Source: Armatimonadota bacterium (lineage in GTDB: Bacteria; Armatimonadota; DTGP01; JAHWJO01). From it: a stretch of 7,614 bases of DNA. The stretch lies in the NCBI GenBank assembly GCA_019348365.1, contig JAHWJO010000216.1:1-7614 (forward strand). Direction: 5' to 3'. A program made the translations under genes and the position numbers. The first letter of the stretch is position 1, and the number at the start of each line of letters is the position of its first letter. Of the stretch, positions 1-6,412 are shown piece by piece. Under the pieces are notes generated by a model. It did not search any database. It had not been told where the DNA came from and was given only the letters and a program-made list of their open reading frames with translations.

Positions 1-918
1 GCGCCGAAGGGAGTGGAGGAGCGGGAGGGAGCGCGTCGGCTGACCCGTCCGGCCCGGGGACACGTCCGGCTGGAGGGGGTCACCTTCGGCTACGACCCCG
101 ACCGCCCCGTCCTCCACGACCTCTTCCTCGAAGCTCGCCCCGGAGAAACCGTCGCGCTGGTCGGCCCCACCGGAGCGGGAAAGAGCACACTCGTGTCGCT
201 GGTGCCCCGGTTCTACGACCCGCAGCGGGGCCGGATCCTCCTCGACGGCGAAGACGTGCGGGACCTGACGCTAAAGAGCCTGCGGGAGCAGGTGAGCCTG
301 GTCTTGCAGGAGCCGTTTCTGCTGCCGCTGTCGGTGGCGGAGAACATCGCGTATGGACGGCCGGAGGCGAGCCGGGAGGAGGTGGAGGCGGCGGCGCGGG
401 CGGCAAACGCGGAGGCGTTCATCTTAGAGTTGCCGGAGGGGTATGAGACGGTGATCGGGGAGCGGGGGGCGACCTTGTCGGGGGGGCAGCGGCAGCGGAT
501 CTCGATAGCGCGGGCGTTGCTGAAGGACGCGCCGGTGCTGATATTGGATGAGCCGACGAGTGCGCTGGACGCGCAGACGGAGGGGCTGCTGTGGGAGGCG
601 CTGGAGCGGTTGATGGAGGGGCGGACGACGTTCATCATCGCGCACCGGCTGTCGAGCGTGCGACGGGCGGATCGGATCGCGGTGCTGGAGGGAGGGAGGC
701 GAGTGGAGGAGGGGACGCACGAGGAGCTGCTGCGGGCGGGGGGATTGTATCACCGGCTCTACACCCTCCAGTTCGCCCCCCTGGAATCTCCCGAACCCGC
801 TGAACCCGAACCCGCTGAACCCGAGGGCGCTGCCGAACCCGTGGGCGCTGCCGAATCAGATGACTCTGACGCTCCGGAACCAGGGAAGCCTGTCGCTGTG
901 AACGCAGGCTTAACGTAA
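1..918 (+). CDS. ABC exporter, ATP-binding domain (5' partial)
   Basis: This is the nucleotide-binding domain of an exporter-type (MsbA/ABCB-like) ABC transporter, which uses ATP to flip or export a lipid, glycolipid or drug across the inner membrane. Frame 1 is open from the first base, and the GTG at 13 is probably internal, so the gene should begin upstream with its six-helix membrane domain. Counting from that GTG, the motifs are the A-loop Tyr27 (FGY), Walker A GPTGAGKST 51-59, Q-loop Gln99, signature LSGGQ 155-159, Walker B VLILDE 175-180, D-loop SALD 183-186 and H-loop His211. All catalytic residues are present. The fold ends near residue 252 and is followed by a roughly 48-residue Pro/Glu/Ala tail with internal repeats, which is unusual for the family. 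Third codon positions favour C at the start, G from about 350 to 750, then C again. It lies 30 bases upstream of a glycan gene cluster, so a glycolipid substrate is possible but unproven. Confidence 0.93.
   Translation, partial: APKGVEEREGARRLTRPARGHVRLEGVTFGYDPDRPVLHDLFLEARPGETVALVGPTGAGKSTLVSLVPRFYDPQRGRILLDGEDVRDLTLKSLREQVSLVLQEPFLLPLSVAENIAYGRPEASREEVEAAARAANAEAFILELPEGYETVIGERGATLSGGQRQRISIARALLKDAPVLILDEPTSALDAQTEGLLWEALERLMEGRTTFIIAHRLSSVRRADRIAVLEGGRRVEEGTHEELLRAGGLYHRLYTLQFAPLESPEPAEPEPAEPEGAAEPVGAAESDDSDAPEPGKPVAVNAGLT
790..855 (+). repeat. Short tandem repeats coding the ABC protein tail
   Basis: A 15-base unit CCCGAACCCGCTGAA occurs twice in direct tandem (790-804 and 805-819). 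It is followed by GGGCGCTGCCGAA twice with an 18-base period (825-837 and 843-855). Both periods are multiples of three, so copy-number changes would keep the frame. The repeats encode the PEPAEPEPAEPEGAAEP-type acidic proline-rich tail. Confidence 0.85.
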
Positions 919-936
919 ATTTATCATGAACCGATC

Positions 937-942
937 AAAGGA
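937..942 (+). promoter_or_regulatory. Ribosome binding site of the GT4 gene
   Basis: AAAGGA lies 6 bases before the ATG at 949. It supports that start, which also gives a normal GT4 N-terminus. The gap from the ABC gene stop is only 30 bases, so read-through transcription from upstream is likely. I see no convincing promoter in the gap. Confidence 0.6.
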
Positions 943-948
943 TTCTCC

Positions 949-2136
949 ATGCGTTTAGCCCTTGCATCCCAGGAGTACCCCCCGGAAACCGCGCACGGCG
1001 GGATCGGCACGCAGACATACTTGAAGGCGCACGGCCTGGCGGCGCTGGGCCATGAGGTGATCGTCCTCTCTCACAGCACGGAGGATCGGAAGCAGGAGAT
1101 GTGGACCGACTCCGTACGCGTCGTGCGCATCCCCGGATTCGACGATCGACTCCTGTATCAAACGGAGCCGGTACGATGGCTCACCTACAGTGCGCTCGTC
1201 GCTGCCGAATTGACGGAGCTGCATCGGCAAACGCCTCTGGACCTGATCGATTTTCCGGAATGGGCATCAGAGGGATATGTCCATCTGCTGAACCGGGAGG
1301 AATGGAATCGAATCCCGACGGTGATTCACCTGCACGGCCCACTCGTGATGTTCGCCCGCCGGCTCGGCTGGCCGGAGCTGGATTCGGAGCTGTACCGTAC
1401 CGGAACGATGATGGAAGGCACTTGCCTCCGCCTGGCGGATGCGGTCTTCTCCTCCAGCCGGTGCTCAGCGGAGTGGTGCGCCGATGCCTATGGATTGGAC
1501 GCAAGCCGCATCCCGGTGATGCACACCGGGGTGGATACGAATCATTTCCATCCCCTGGATCTCCCGAAAGAAGATCGCCCGACCCTTGCGTTCGTCGGCA
1601 AGATCGCCCGTAACAAAGGTGTGGACCTGCTGCTGGAGGTCGCGTTGCTGCTCGCAAAGGAGTGGCCGGACCTCCAGCTCCGGCTGATGGGGCGAGGAGA
1701 TGAACGACTGATAGCCGAGATGCAGATCCGGGCCGCCGCATGCGGCTCTCCCGATCTGCTCCGCTGGGTGGGGTTCGTAGACCGGGAGGATCTGCCGGCG
1801 GAGTTGTCACGGGCGCACGTCTTTGCCGCCCCGTCGCTTTACGAAGGCGGTCCCGGTTTCGTCTATCTGGAGGCGATGGCGTGCGGCTTGCCGGTCGTGG
1901 CGTGTTCCGGCTCCGGCGCATCGGAAGTAGTGAAGCACGGGGAGAACGGGCTGCTGGCACCGCCGGGAGATCTCCATGCACTGGTTCAGGTCTTGAGGCA
2001 GTTACTCCATGAGCCGGAAGCGCGCGAACAGATGGGGCAACGCGCCCGTGACTATGCGGTGCGGGAGGCGAACAGCGCGCTCTGCCTGCGTAAAATAGAG
2101 GCCTTTTACGAGAGTGTGGCAGCCACGGGCCGGTGA
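949..2136 (+). CDS. Glycosyltransferase family 4 (GT-B fold)
   Basis: This 395-residue retaining GT-B enzyme is predicted to transfer a sugar from a nucleotide-sugar donor to a glycan or glycolipid acceptor at the cytoplasmic face. The N-terminal domain starts at beta-1 (MRLALASQEYPPE), with the glycine-rich acceptor loop HGGIGTQTY at 17-24 and the HLHGP segment at 127-131. The C-terminal GT4 domain starts near residue 205, with donor-binding VGKIARNKG (216-224), where the usual Arg is Lys218. It continues to the C-terminal signature, Glu299 through Glu308 and AMACGLPVVA, and then GENGLLAPPGD (331-341). The two signature glutamates are separated by eight residues, not the textbook seven. Length is normal and the gene looks intact. 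The acyltransferase gene follows 5 bases after the stop, indicating one operon. Donor and acceptor cannot be read from the sequence. Confidence 0.93.
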   Translation: MRLALASQEYPPETAHGGIGTQTYLKAHGLAALGHEVIVLSHSTEDRKQEMWTDSVRVVRIPGFDDRLLYQTEPVRWLTYSALVAAELTELHRQTPLDLIDFPEWASEGYVHLLNREEWNRIPTVIHLHGPLVMFARRLGWPELDSELYRTGTMMEGTCLRLADAVFSSSRCSAEWCADAYGLDASRIPVMHTGVDTNHFHPLDLPKEDRPTLAFVGKIARNKGVDLLLEVALLLAKEWPDLQLRLMGRGDERLIAEMQIRAAACGSPDLLRWVGFVDREDLPAELSRAHVFAAPSLYEGGPGFVYLEAMACGLPVVACSGSGASEVVKHGENGLLAPPGDLHALVQVLRQLLHEPEAREQMGQRARDYAVREANSALCLRKIEAFYESVAATGR

Positions 2137-2141
2137 GATGA

Positions 2142-3191
2142 ATGAATTCTTTGAATGAAGAGACACAACGATATATTGGAGTCCGGACCCGTGTGCTTAC
2201 CGGCTTTGGCGATCCGGCGTGCAGCCCGGAACGATGGGATCGGTTGATTCGGCAGGGGGATACGAACGCCGTTAATATGACATGGCTCATGCAGCGCGCG
2301 TGGTGGGAAGATTACGGGCGCGGGCAGCTCCTGCTCATCCTTGCGGAGCGAGACGGGGAGGCCGTGGCTCTGGCGCCCCTGTTCGCCGACGGCGGTATGG
2401 TCTATAATCTGTGTCCGGAGGATCACCTGGATTTCGTGGGGAGTATCGACGATCCGCGTGTTTTGGAGTCGATTCTCGTGACGGCGAGGGAACAGGTGCG
2501 GGATTTCATCGGGTTTCGCTTTTACTTCGTTCCGGATGCCTCGCGAACGGGCCGGAGGCTGGCCGATCTGGCTCCCCAACTCGGAATGGCATGCTATGAG
2601 GAAGGCAGCCTACCATCACCTTACATGCCTGTTCGCTCCCATCCGGATCAGGCGTTGGCCGCAACGCGTAAAAAGAGTCTGGTGCGACATGAAAAATATT
2701 TCCTCAGGGAAGGGGTGTTGAGCGTCCTGCACCTTCGGGACGGCGAGGAGATCCTTCCGCACCTTCCAGCCTTTTTCGAACAGCATAAAGCCCGCCGGGA
2801 AGCGACCGACCATCCGAGCATCTTCTGTGAACCGGTCCATCGACAACATTACGAGCGCATGACTCGGGATATGGCGCAGACCGGCTGGCTCCGGTTTACC
2901 CGGCTGGACTGGAACGGAGCTCCCGTCGCGTTTCATTGGGGGCTCTGTTATCAGGGCCGGTATCTCTGGGGGGTTCCGTCTTTCGACGTTCGCCTCTCCC
3001 CTCACTCGCCCGGAGAGGTCCTTTTGAGACAAGCGCTCCTCGACGCAATAGAAGAAGATGTGGAGATCTTCGACTTCGGCATCGGGGACGAGTCATACAA
3101 GTATCGTTTCGCCACCCACAACACTCAATTGCAGGATTGGGGGCTCTATCCAGTCGATTCTCTGGCCGGTTCGGAAGAGAGGGAGAGATGA
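2142..3191 (+). CDS. CelD-like GNAT N-acyltransferase
   Basis: This 349-residue protein looks like the CelD/BcsL-like (Acetyltransf_6, FemAB-related) double-GNAT family, which moves acyl groups, or in Fem relatives amino acids, onto amines of sugars and cell-wall precursors. Visible marks are the opening segment TNAVNMTWLMQRAWWEDYG (41-59), a strand with AERDGEAVALAPL (68-80), the basic helix ATRKKSLVRHEKYFLREG (174-191), FFEQHKARRE (211-220), the strand LDWNGAPVAFHWGL (255-268), and the ending PGEVLLRQALLDAIEED followed by FDFGIGDESYKYRFA (310-324). No signal peptide or membrane helix is seen, so it is cytoplasmic. The start is uncertain. ATG 2142 has only a weak GGTGAG site close by, and an out-of-frame ATG at 2138 overlaps it, but the conserved domain begins soon after. 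Its stop overlaps the deacetylase start (ATGA), suggesting linked expression and perhaps a shared substrate. The acyl donor is unknown. Confidence 0.85.
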   Translation: MNSLNEETQRYIGVRTRVLTGFGDPACSPERWDRLIRQGDTNAVNMTWLMQRAWWEDYGRGQLLLILAERDGEAVALAPLFADGGMVYNLCPEDHLDFVGSIDDPRVLESILVTAREQVRDFIGFRFYFVPDASRTGRRLADLAPQLGMACYEEGSLPSPYMPVRSHPDQALAATRKKSLVRHEKYFLREGVLSVLHLRDGEEILPHLPAFFEQHKARREATDHPSIFCEPVHRQHYERMTRDMAQTGWLRFTRLDWNGAPVAFHWGLCYQGRYLWGVPSFDVRLSPHSPGEVLLRQALLDAIEEDVEIFDFGIGDESYKYRFATHNTQLQDWGLYPVDSLAGSEERER

Positions 3192-3823
3192 ATCGAGTCC
3201 TGGTTATCAGCCCACATCCGGACGATGAGGCGATCGGATGTGGAGGAACCCTGCGCAAGCATGTTGTGGAGGGGGATCAGGTGCAGGTGATCTTCCTTAC
3301 TTCCGGAGAGAAGGGGGGACATGGCTGCCCGCCCGAGGAGACGCGCCGGATCCGGGAGCGGGAATCGGAGGCGGCGGCGCAGGTGCTTCAAATCGACGGC
3401 ATTGAGTTCTGGCGCGAGCCGGACGGCGCCGTTCAGGCGCGATCCTCCGTGGTCCGGCGATTGGTCGACAAGCTGGAAACTTGGCGGCCCTCGGTCCTCT
3501 ATGTTCCCCACCCCCTGGAGAAGCATCCGGATCACCGTGCGGCGGTCCGGATGGTGAGGCAGGCGGTCTCCAATTCTGCGGGGAAAGGGAGCCGCCCGGA
3601 AGTCTGGATGTATGAAGTCTGGACACCGATGCCGACAATGGACCATATTGTCGATATCACTCCCTATATAGAAAAGAAACTGGAAGCGATCCGCGTCTAC
3701 CGGAGTCAGTGCGACGTCCTGCGGTTCGACGATGCAATTCAGGGCTTAAACCGCTACCGGGGCGAGATGCACAGCTGGCCCGGCGGCGATTATGCGGAGA
3801 TCTTTACTGAGATGCGCGTATGA
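3188..3823 (+). CDS. PIG-L/LmbE family zinc N-deacetylase
   Basis: This 211-residue protein belongs to the PIG-L family, which removes N-acetyl groups from GlcNAc-type sugars in glycolipids, low-molecular-weight thiols and natural products. The hallmark SPHPDDE (8-14) gives the zinc ligands His10 and Asp13. The second block HPDH (113-116) supplies the third ligand, His116. By family analogy the general base is Asp12. VIFLTSGEKGGHG (34-46) and the ERESEAAAQVLQI helix (57-69) are also typical. A much longer reading of this frame goes back to 2936, but the upstream part is arginine-rich out-of-frame translation of the acyltransferase gene. The ATG at 3188, preceded by GGGAGAG, places the first strand (NRVLVISPHPDDE) right at the N-terminus, as in the family. 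The start overlaps the upstream stop by ATGA. The likely substrate is a sugar made by the neighbouring glycosyltransferases; this is inferred from context. Related MshB/BshB enzymes work in thiol biosynthesis. Confidence 0.92.
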   Translation: MNRVLVISPHPDDEAIGCGGTLRKHVVEGDQVQVIFLTSGEKGGHGCPPEETRRIRERESEAAAQVLQIDGIEFWREPDGAVQARSSVVRRLVDKLETWRPSVLYVPHPLEKHPDHRAAVRMVRQAVSNSAGKGSRPEVWMYEVWTPMPTMDHIVDITPYIEKKLEAIRVYRSQCDVLRFDDAIQGLNRYRGEMHSWPGGDYAEIFTEMRV

Positions 3824-3885
3824 GGGGCGAGCTAAGTGGGAGACGTATATCGTTTCCGCAAAACGAGAGGGAGAGGCATGGCTGA
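3820..3885 (+). other. Mini-ORF bridging deacetylase and GT2 genes
   Basis: A 21-codon reading frame starts at an ATG whose last two bases are part of the deacetylase stop (ATGA, 3820-3823). It ends at TGA 3883-3885, just past the ATG of the first GT2 gene (3878). The peptide (MRGELSGRRISF...) is basic and looks non-conserved, and much of it is simply translation of the GT2 ribosome site. If used, it would carry ribosomes across the 54-base gap and couple translation. It may equally be chance. Confidence 0.25.
3865..3876 (+). promoter_or_regulatory. Ribosome binding site that decides the GT2 start
   Basis: The purine run GAGAGGGAGAGG lies directly before the ATG at 3878; its GAGAGG portion (3865-3870) is 7 bases away. 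An alternative in-frame GTG at 3836 also has a GAGGGG (3822-3827) at 8 bases. The ATG is preferred because it gives an N-terminus aligning residue for residue with the paralogous GT2 that follows. Confidence 0.65.
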
Positions 3886-5014
3886 CCGGCTGCTCGCCAG
3901 CATCGTCATCGACAACTACAATTACGGGCACTTCATCCGTGAAACTATCGACAGCGCGTTGAGCCAGACCTACGCTCCACTGGAGATCATCGTCGTCGAT
4001 GACGGTTCGACGGATGATTCGCGGGAGATCATCCGGAGCTACGGCGACCGCGTCAAAGCGATTTTCAAAGAGAACGGGGGCCAGGCATCTGCATTCAACG
4101 CCGGGTTCGACGCCTGTCAGGGGAATATCATCTTTTTTCTCGACTCCGATGACACCCTTTTCCCTCACGCTGCTGAAACCGTAATGGCCTGCTTCACGTC
4201 GAGCCGCATTGCAAAGGTCCACTGGCCCTTGTGGGTGGTGGATGAGAAAGGGAATCGAACCGGACAGCAGAAGCCTTCGGGAGCGCTCAGCGAAGGGGAT
4301 CTACGTTCGGTGGTGCTGGAGAGCGGCCCGACGAGTTGTATCAGCTCCCCGACTTCCGGCAACACATGGACGCGGGAATTCCTGGAGAAAGTGCTTCCGG
4401 TACCCGAAGAGAGCGCCTACTATCGGGTCTGCGCGGACGAGTATCTTTATACGCTGGCCCCGGTGTTCGGGTCGGTCAAGATGATCCCGGAACCCCTGGG
4501 CACCTATCGCATCCATGACAAAAACATCTACTCCTCACGAACCTTCGAGGAGAAGCTGCAGCTGGAGCTGGCGGGGCATGCGGAACAGTGCCGCGCGCTC
4601 AGTCGAACGCTGCAGCGGCATGGGATCCCGGTCGATCTTGAAGCGTGGGAGCGGAATTCATGGTTCCATCGTCTCGACGAATCGATCCGGGAGCTTCGAG
4701 CGCTCATTCCGGAAGACCGGCAGTTCGTCCTGGTGGAGGACGGGACGTGGGGGATGAAGGAGATCTTCGGCTCTCGCGCCCATCCGCTCATGGAACGGGA
4801 AGGAGAAAGCTGGGGCTCTCCGGTCGACTCTGAACAGGCGATTCGGGAAATTCGGGAGTGGATGCGCCGGGGGGTGGACCAGTTCGCCCTGGCGTGGCCG
4901 GCGTTCTGGTGGCGGGACCAGTACCCGGAGCTGATGGACTACCTGGAGGGCCGGGGCCGGAAAACTGCGGATAACGAGCGCCTCCTTCTCTTTGATTTGA
5001 GGGGGAATCCATGA
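3878..5014 (+). CDS. Glycosyltransferase family 2, first paralog, with C-terminal module
   Basis: This 378-residue GT-A enzyme is an inverting family 2 transferase that adds a sugar from a nucleotide donor. The catalytic domain spans about 1-220. It has the strand SIVIDNYNYG (8-17), the uridine-binding VVDDGSTDDS (39-48), the metal-binding DxD-type DSDD (89-92), and CADEYL (185-190) near the expected catalytic-base position. No membrane segments follow, unlike polymerising synthases. Residues about 270-378 form a separate module with WG (291-292), EREGESWGSPVD (306-317), AIRE (321-324), WPAFWW (340-345) and a final LFDLR (371-375). The same module is found in the next gene, and its function is unknown to me. 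An upstream in-frame GTG (3836) could add 14 residues, but the ATG is favoured by its ribosome site and the match to the paralog. The stop overlaps the next start (ATGA). Donor and acceptor are unknown. Confidence 0.92.
   Translation: MADRLLASIVIDNYNYGHFIRETIDSALSQTYAPLEIIVVDDGSTDDSREIIRSYGDRVKAIFKENGGQASAFNAGFDACQGNIIFFLDSDDTLFPHAAETVMACFTSSRIAKVHWPLWVVDEKGNRTGQQKPSGALSEGDLRSVVLESGPTSCISSPTSGNTWTREFLEKVLPVPEESAYYRVCADEYLYTLAPVFGSVKMIPEPLGTYRIHDKNIYSSRTFEEKLQLELAGHAEQCRALSRTLQRHGIPVDLEAWERNSWFHRLDESIRELRALIPEDRQFVLVEDGTWGMKEIFGSRAHPLMEREGESWGSPVDSEQAIREIREWMRRGVDQFALAWPAFWWRDQYPELMDYLEGRGRKTADNERLLLFDLRGNP
4999..5006 (+). promoter_or_regulatory. Ribosome binding site of the second GT2 gene
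   Basis: GAGGGGGA sits inside the last codons of the first GT2 gene, 4 bases before the ATG at 5011. That ATG shares ATGA with the upstream stop, so expression of the two GT2 genes is probably translationally coupled. Confidence 0.65.
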
Positions 5015-6195
5015 GCGGAAATCCGAAAGTCAGTATCATCATCAACAATTACAATTACGGGCGTTTTCTCCGGGAGACCATCGAGAGCGCGCTGAACCAG
5101 ACTTATCCGGAGACGGAGGTCATCGTCGTGGACGACGGCTCGACCGACGATTCCCGAGAGGTTATCCGGAATTACGGGGAACAAGTCCGGCCCGTTTTCA
5201 AGGAGAACGGGGGCCAGGGATCGACCTTCAATGCGGGGTATGAGATCAGCCGGGGTAAGGTGGTGATCTATCTGGACTCCGATGACGTTTTGGAGCCCAC
5301 TGCACTCGAAAAGATCGTACCCTGTTTTGAGGATCCTCAAGTGGTAAAGGTCCAGTGGCTTCTCACGGTGATCGACGGATCCGGTGAGCCGATGGGAGAG
5401 GTGATCCCTCCCCGAACGCCGCCGGAGGGAGACATAAAAGACGAGGTTCTGGAATTCGGTCCTTTATACGATTGGAACGATTTTCCCCCCTGTTCCGGCA
5501 ACGCATGGCGGAACACCTTTCTGAAAGAGGTGTTCCCCATGCCAGAGCCTCCTTATCGAAACGGCGCAGACGTATACCTGATCGTGCTGGCGCCTCTGTA
5601 TGGGCGATTAAGGACTCTCCCCCTCCCTCTGGGACGATACCGGGCCCATGGCGGCAATAATTTCTGGAACAAAGCCCTCGACAACGACAGAATTCGGAAT
5701 TATATTCAGCGCTTTGAGACTTCCTGCGCCGCTCTGCATCATCAAGCCAGGCAATTGGGCATCGATGTAGATCCGGCGGTGTGGAAAGCACGGAACTTCA
5801 ATTACCTTTGGCCGACACGTCTGTTGCGTGCCAGGGAGGACATTCAACGCCTGCTTCCTCCCGGCAGCCGCTTTGCCCTGATCGATGAGGCCGAATGGGG
5901 AAGAGGCGAACCTATCCCCGACCGGACCGCCGTTATTTTTAACGAGCGGGACGGAGCTTACTGGGGGCCTCCCACAGATGATGAAGCTGCTATCCGGGAA
6001 TTGGAGCGTCTGCGGGATTCAGGGGCGGAGTATCTCGTTCTCTGGTGGACGGCCTTCTGGTGGCTGGAGCACTATACGGAAATGAGTCGCCATCTCGATA
6101 CGCATTACTCCCGTATCCTCGATGATGACCATTTGAAAGTCTATAATTTGAGAAGTGTGGGGAAGGAGCATGATCGGCATGAGAATCCTATTTGA
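5011..6195 (+). CDS. Glycosyltransferase family 2, second paralog, with C-terminal module
   Basis: This 394-residue GT-A enzyme is a tandem paralog of the gene before it. Shared blocks include INNYNYGRFLRETIESAL (11-28), VVDDGSTDDSRE (39-50), FKENGGQ (63-69), NAGY (74-77), DSDD (89-92), GADVYL (185-190) and LPLGRYRAH (205-213). The catalytic DD and DxD-type residues are intact. The C-terminal module is present at about 277-381: LLPPGSRFALIDEAEWG, NERDGAYWGPPTDDEAAIREL, WWTAFWWLEHY and KVYNLR. The last 13 residues (after NLR) go beyond the module. Their DNA overlaps the start of a broken downstream glycosyltransferase gene, so this end could be a later readthrough extension. The middle region (about 150-185, 215-270) is the most diverged from the paralog, suggesting the two act on different acceptors or donors in successive steps of one glycan. 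Confidence 0.93.
   Translation: MSGNPKVSIIINNYNYGRFLRETIESALNQTYPETEVIVVDDGSTDDSREVIRNYGEQVRPVFKENGGQGSTFNAGYEISRGKVVIYLDSDDVLEPTALEKIVPCFEDPQVVKVQWLLTVIDGSGEPMGEVIPPRTPPEGDIKDEVLEFGPLYDWNDFPPCSGNAWRNTFLKEVFPMPEPPYRNGADVYLIVLAPLYGRLRTLPLPLGRYRAHGGNNFWNKALDNDRIRNYIQRFETSCAALHHQARQLGIDVDPAVWKARNFNYLWPTRLLRAREDIQRLLPPGSRFALIDEAEWGRGEPIPDRTAVIFNERDGAYWGPPTDDEAAIRELERLRDSGAEYLVLWWTAFWWLEHYTEMSRHLDTHYSRILDDDHLKVYNLRSVGKEHDRHENPI
6161..6168 (+). promoter_or_regulatory. Ribosome binding site of the broken GT gene
   Basis: GGAAGGAG lies 10 bases before the ATG at 6179 and 1 base before an in-frame ATG at 6170. The spacing favours 6179. A Shine-Dalgarno this strong inside the end of the second GT2 gene argues that a real gene once began here. 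Confidence 0.5.
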
Positions 6196-6294
6196 TCACA
6201 GTCATACCGAGGCGGGGAATTGAAGAAGATGGAACGGCATATGTCGATTCTTCGGCTCCAGTCTGAGGGTTACCGTCATTCGCTGTTCGTCACC
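6179..6294 (+). pseudogene. Broken start of a GT-B-like glycosyltransferase gene
   Basis: From ATG 6179 the frame reads MRILFDHSHTEAG and stops at TGA 6221. If one G is added to the GGGG run at 6214-6217, the reading continues as ELKKMERHMSILRLQSEGY then RHSLFVT, up to TAA TAG at 6295-6300. Together this looks like strand 1, helix 1 and strand 2 of a GT-B glycosyltransferase: a hydrophobic strand ending in a His/Gly-rich loop, an amphipathic helix, a Gly-Tyr turn and a second strand. A second frame change near 6293 would give PNRAIRS, as if the gene had gone on. Nothing recognisable follows, because a foldback element starts 20 bases later. The remnant overlaps the end of the second GT2 gene by 17 bases and has a good ribosome site, so it was probably the next gene of the operon. 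A sequencing error could explain the first lesion but not the early double stop. Confidence 0.6.
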
Positions 6295-6314
6295 TAATAG
6301 AGCCATCAGGAGCC

Positions 6315-6337
6315 AATTGACCCGATGTGCAAGTTTT
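6315..6337 (+). repeat. Left inverted arm of the foldback element
   Basis: The 23 bases are an exact reverse complement of 6413-6435. The outer four bases are AATT, itself a palindrome, so the true mobile end could instead be the G at 6319. Confidence 0.9.
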
Positions 6338-6412
6338 AAATCTGAGCGTGGAATATGCGTTGGGTTCTGAATTTTTGGACTTTATCTAACCATATTCACG
6401 CGTAAATCAGGA

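Noticed and set aside
2138..2158. ATG-started six-codon frame overlapping the acyltransferase start
   Set aside because: Too short to be meaningful. It arises from the overlapping ATGAATGAA sequence.
1181..2290. Long minus-strand reading frame opposite the GT4 and the start of the acyltransferase gene
   Set aside because: Its translation is Arg/Pro/Ser-rich with no domain, and it is opposite a clear GT4 enzyme. It is a by-product of GC-rich codon use.
2936..3187. 84-residue N-terminal extension of the deacetylase
   Set aside because: It is out-of-frame translation of the acyltransferase gene. The family strand begins exactly at ATG 3188, which has a ribosome site and an ATGA overlap.
3836..3877. 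GTG start of the first GT2 gene
   Set aside because: A possible ribosome site exists (GAGGGG), but the ATG at 3878 has the longer purine run and matches the start of the paralog residue for residue. Kept only as an alternative.
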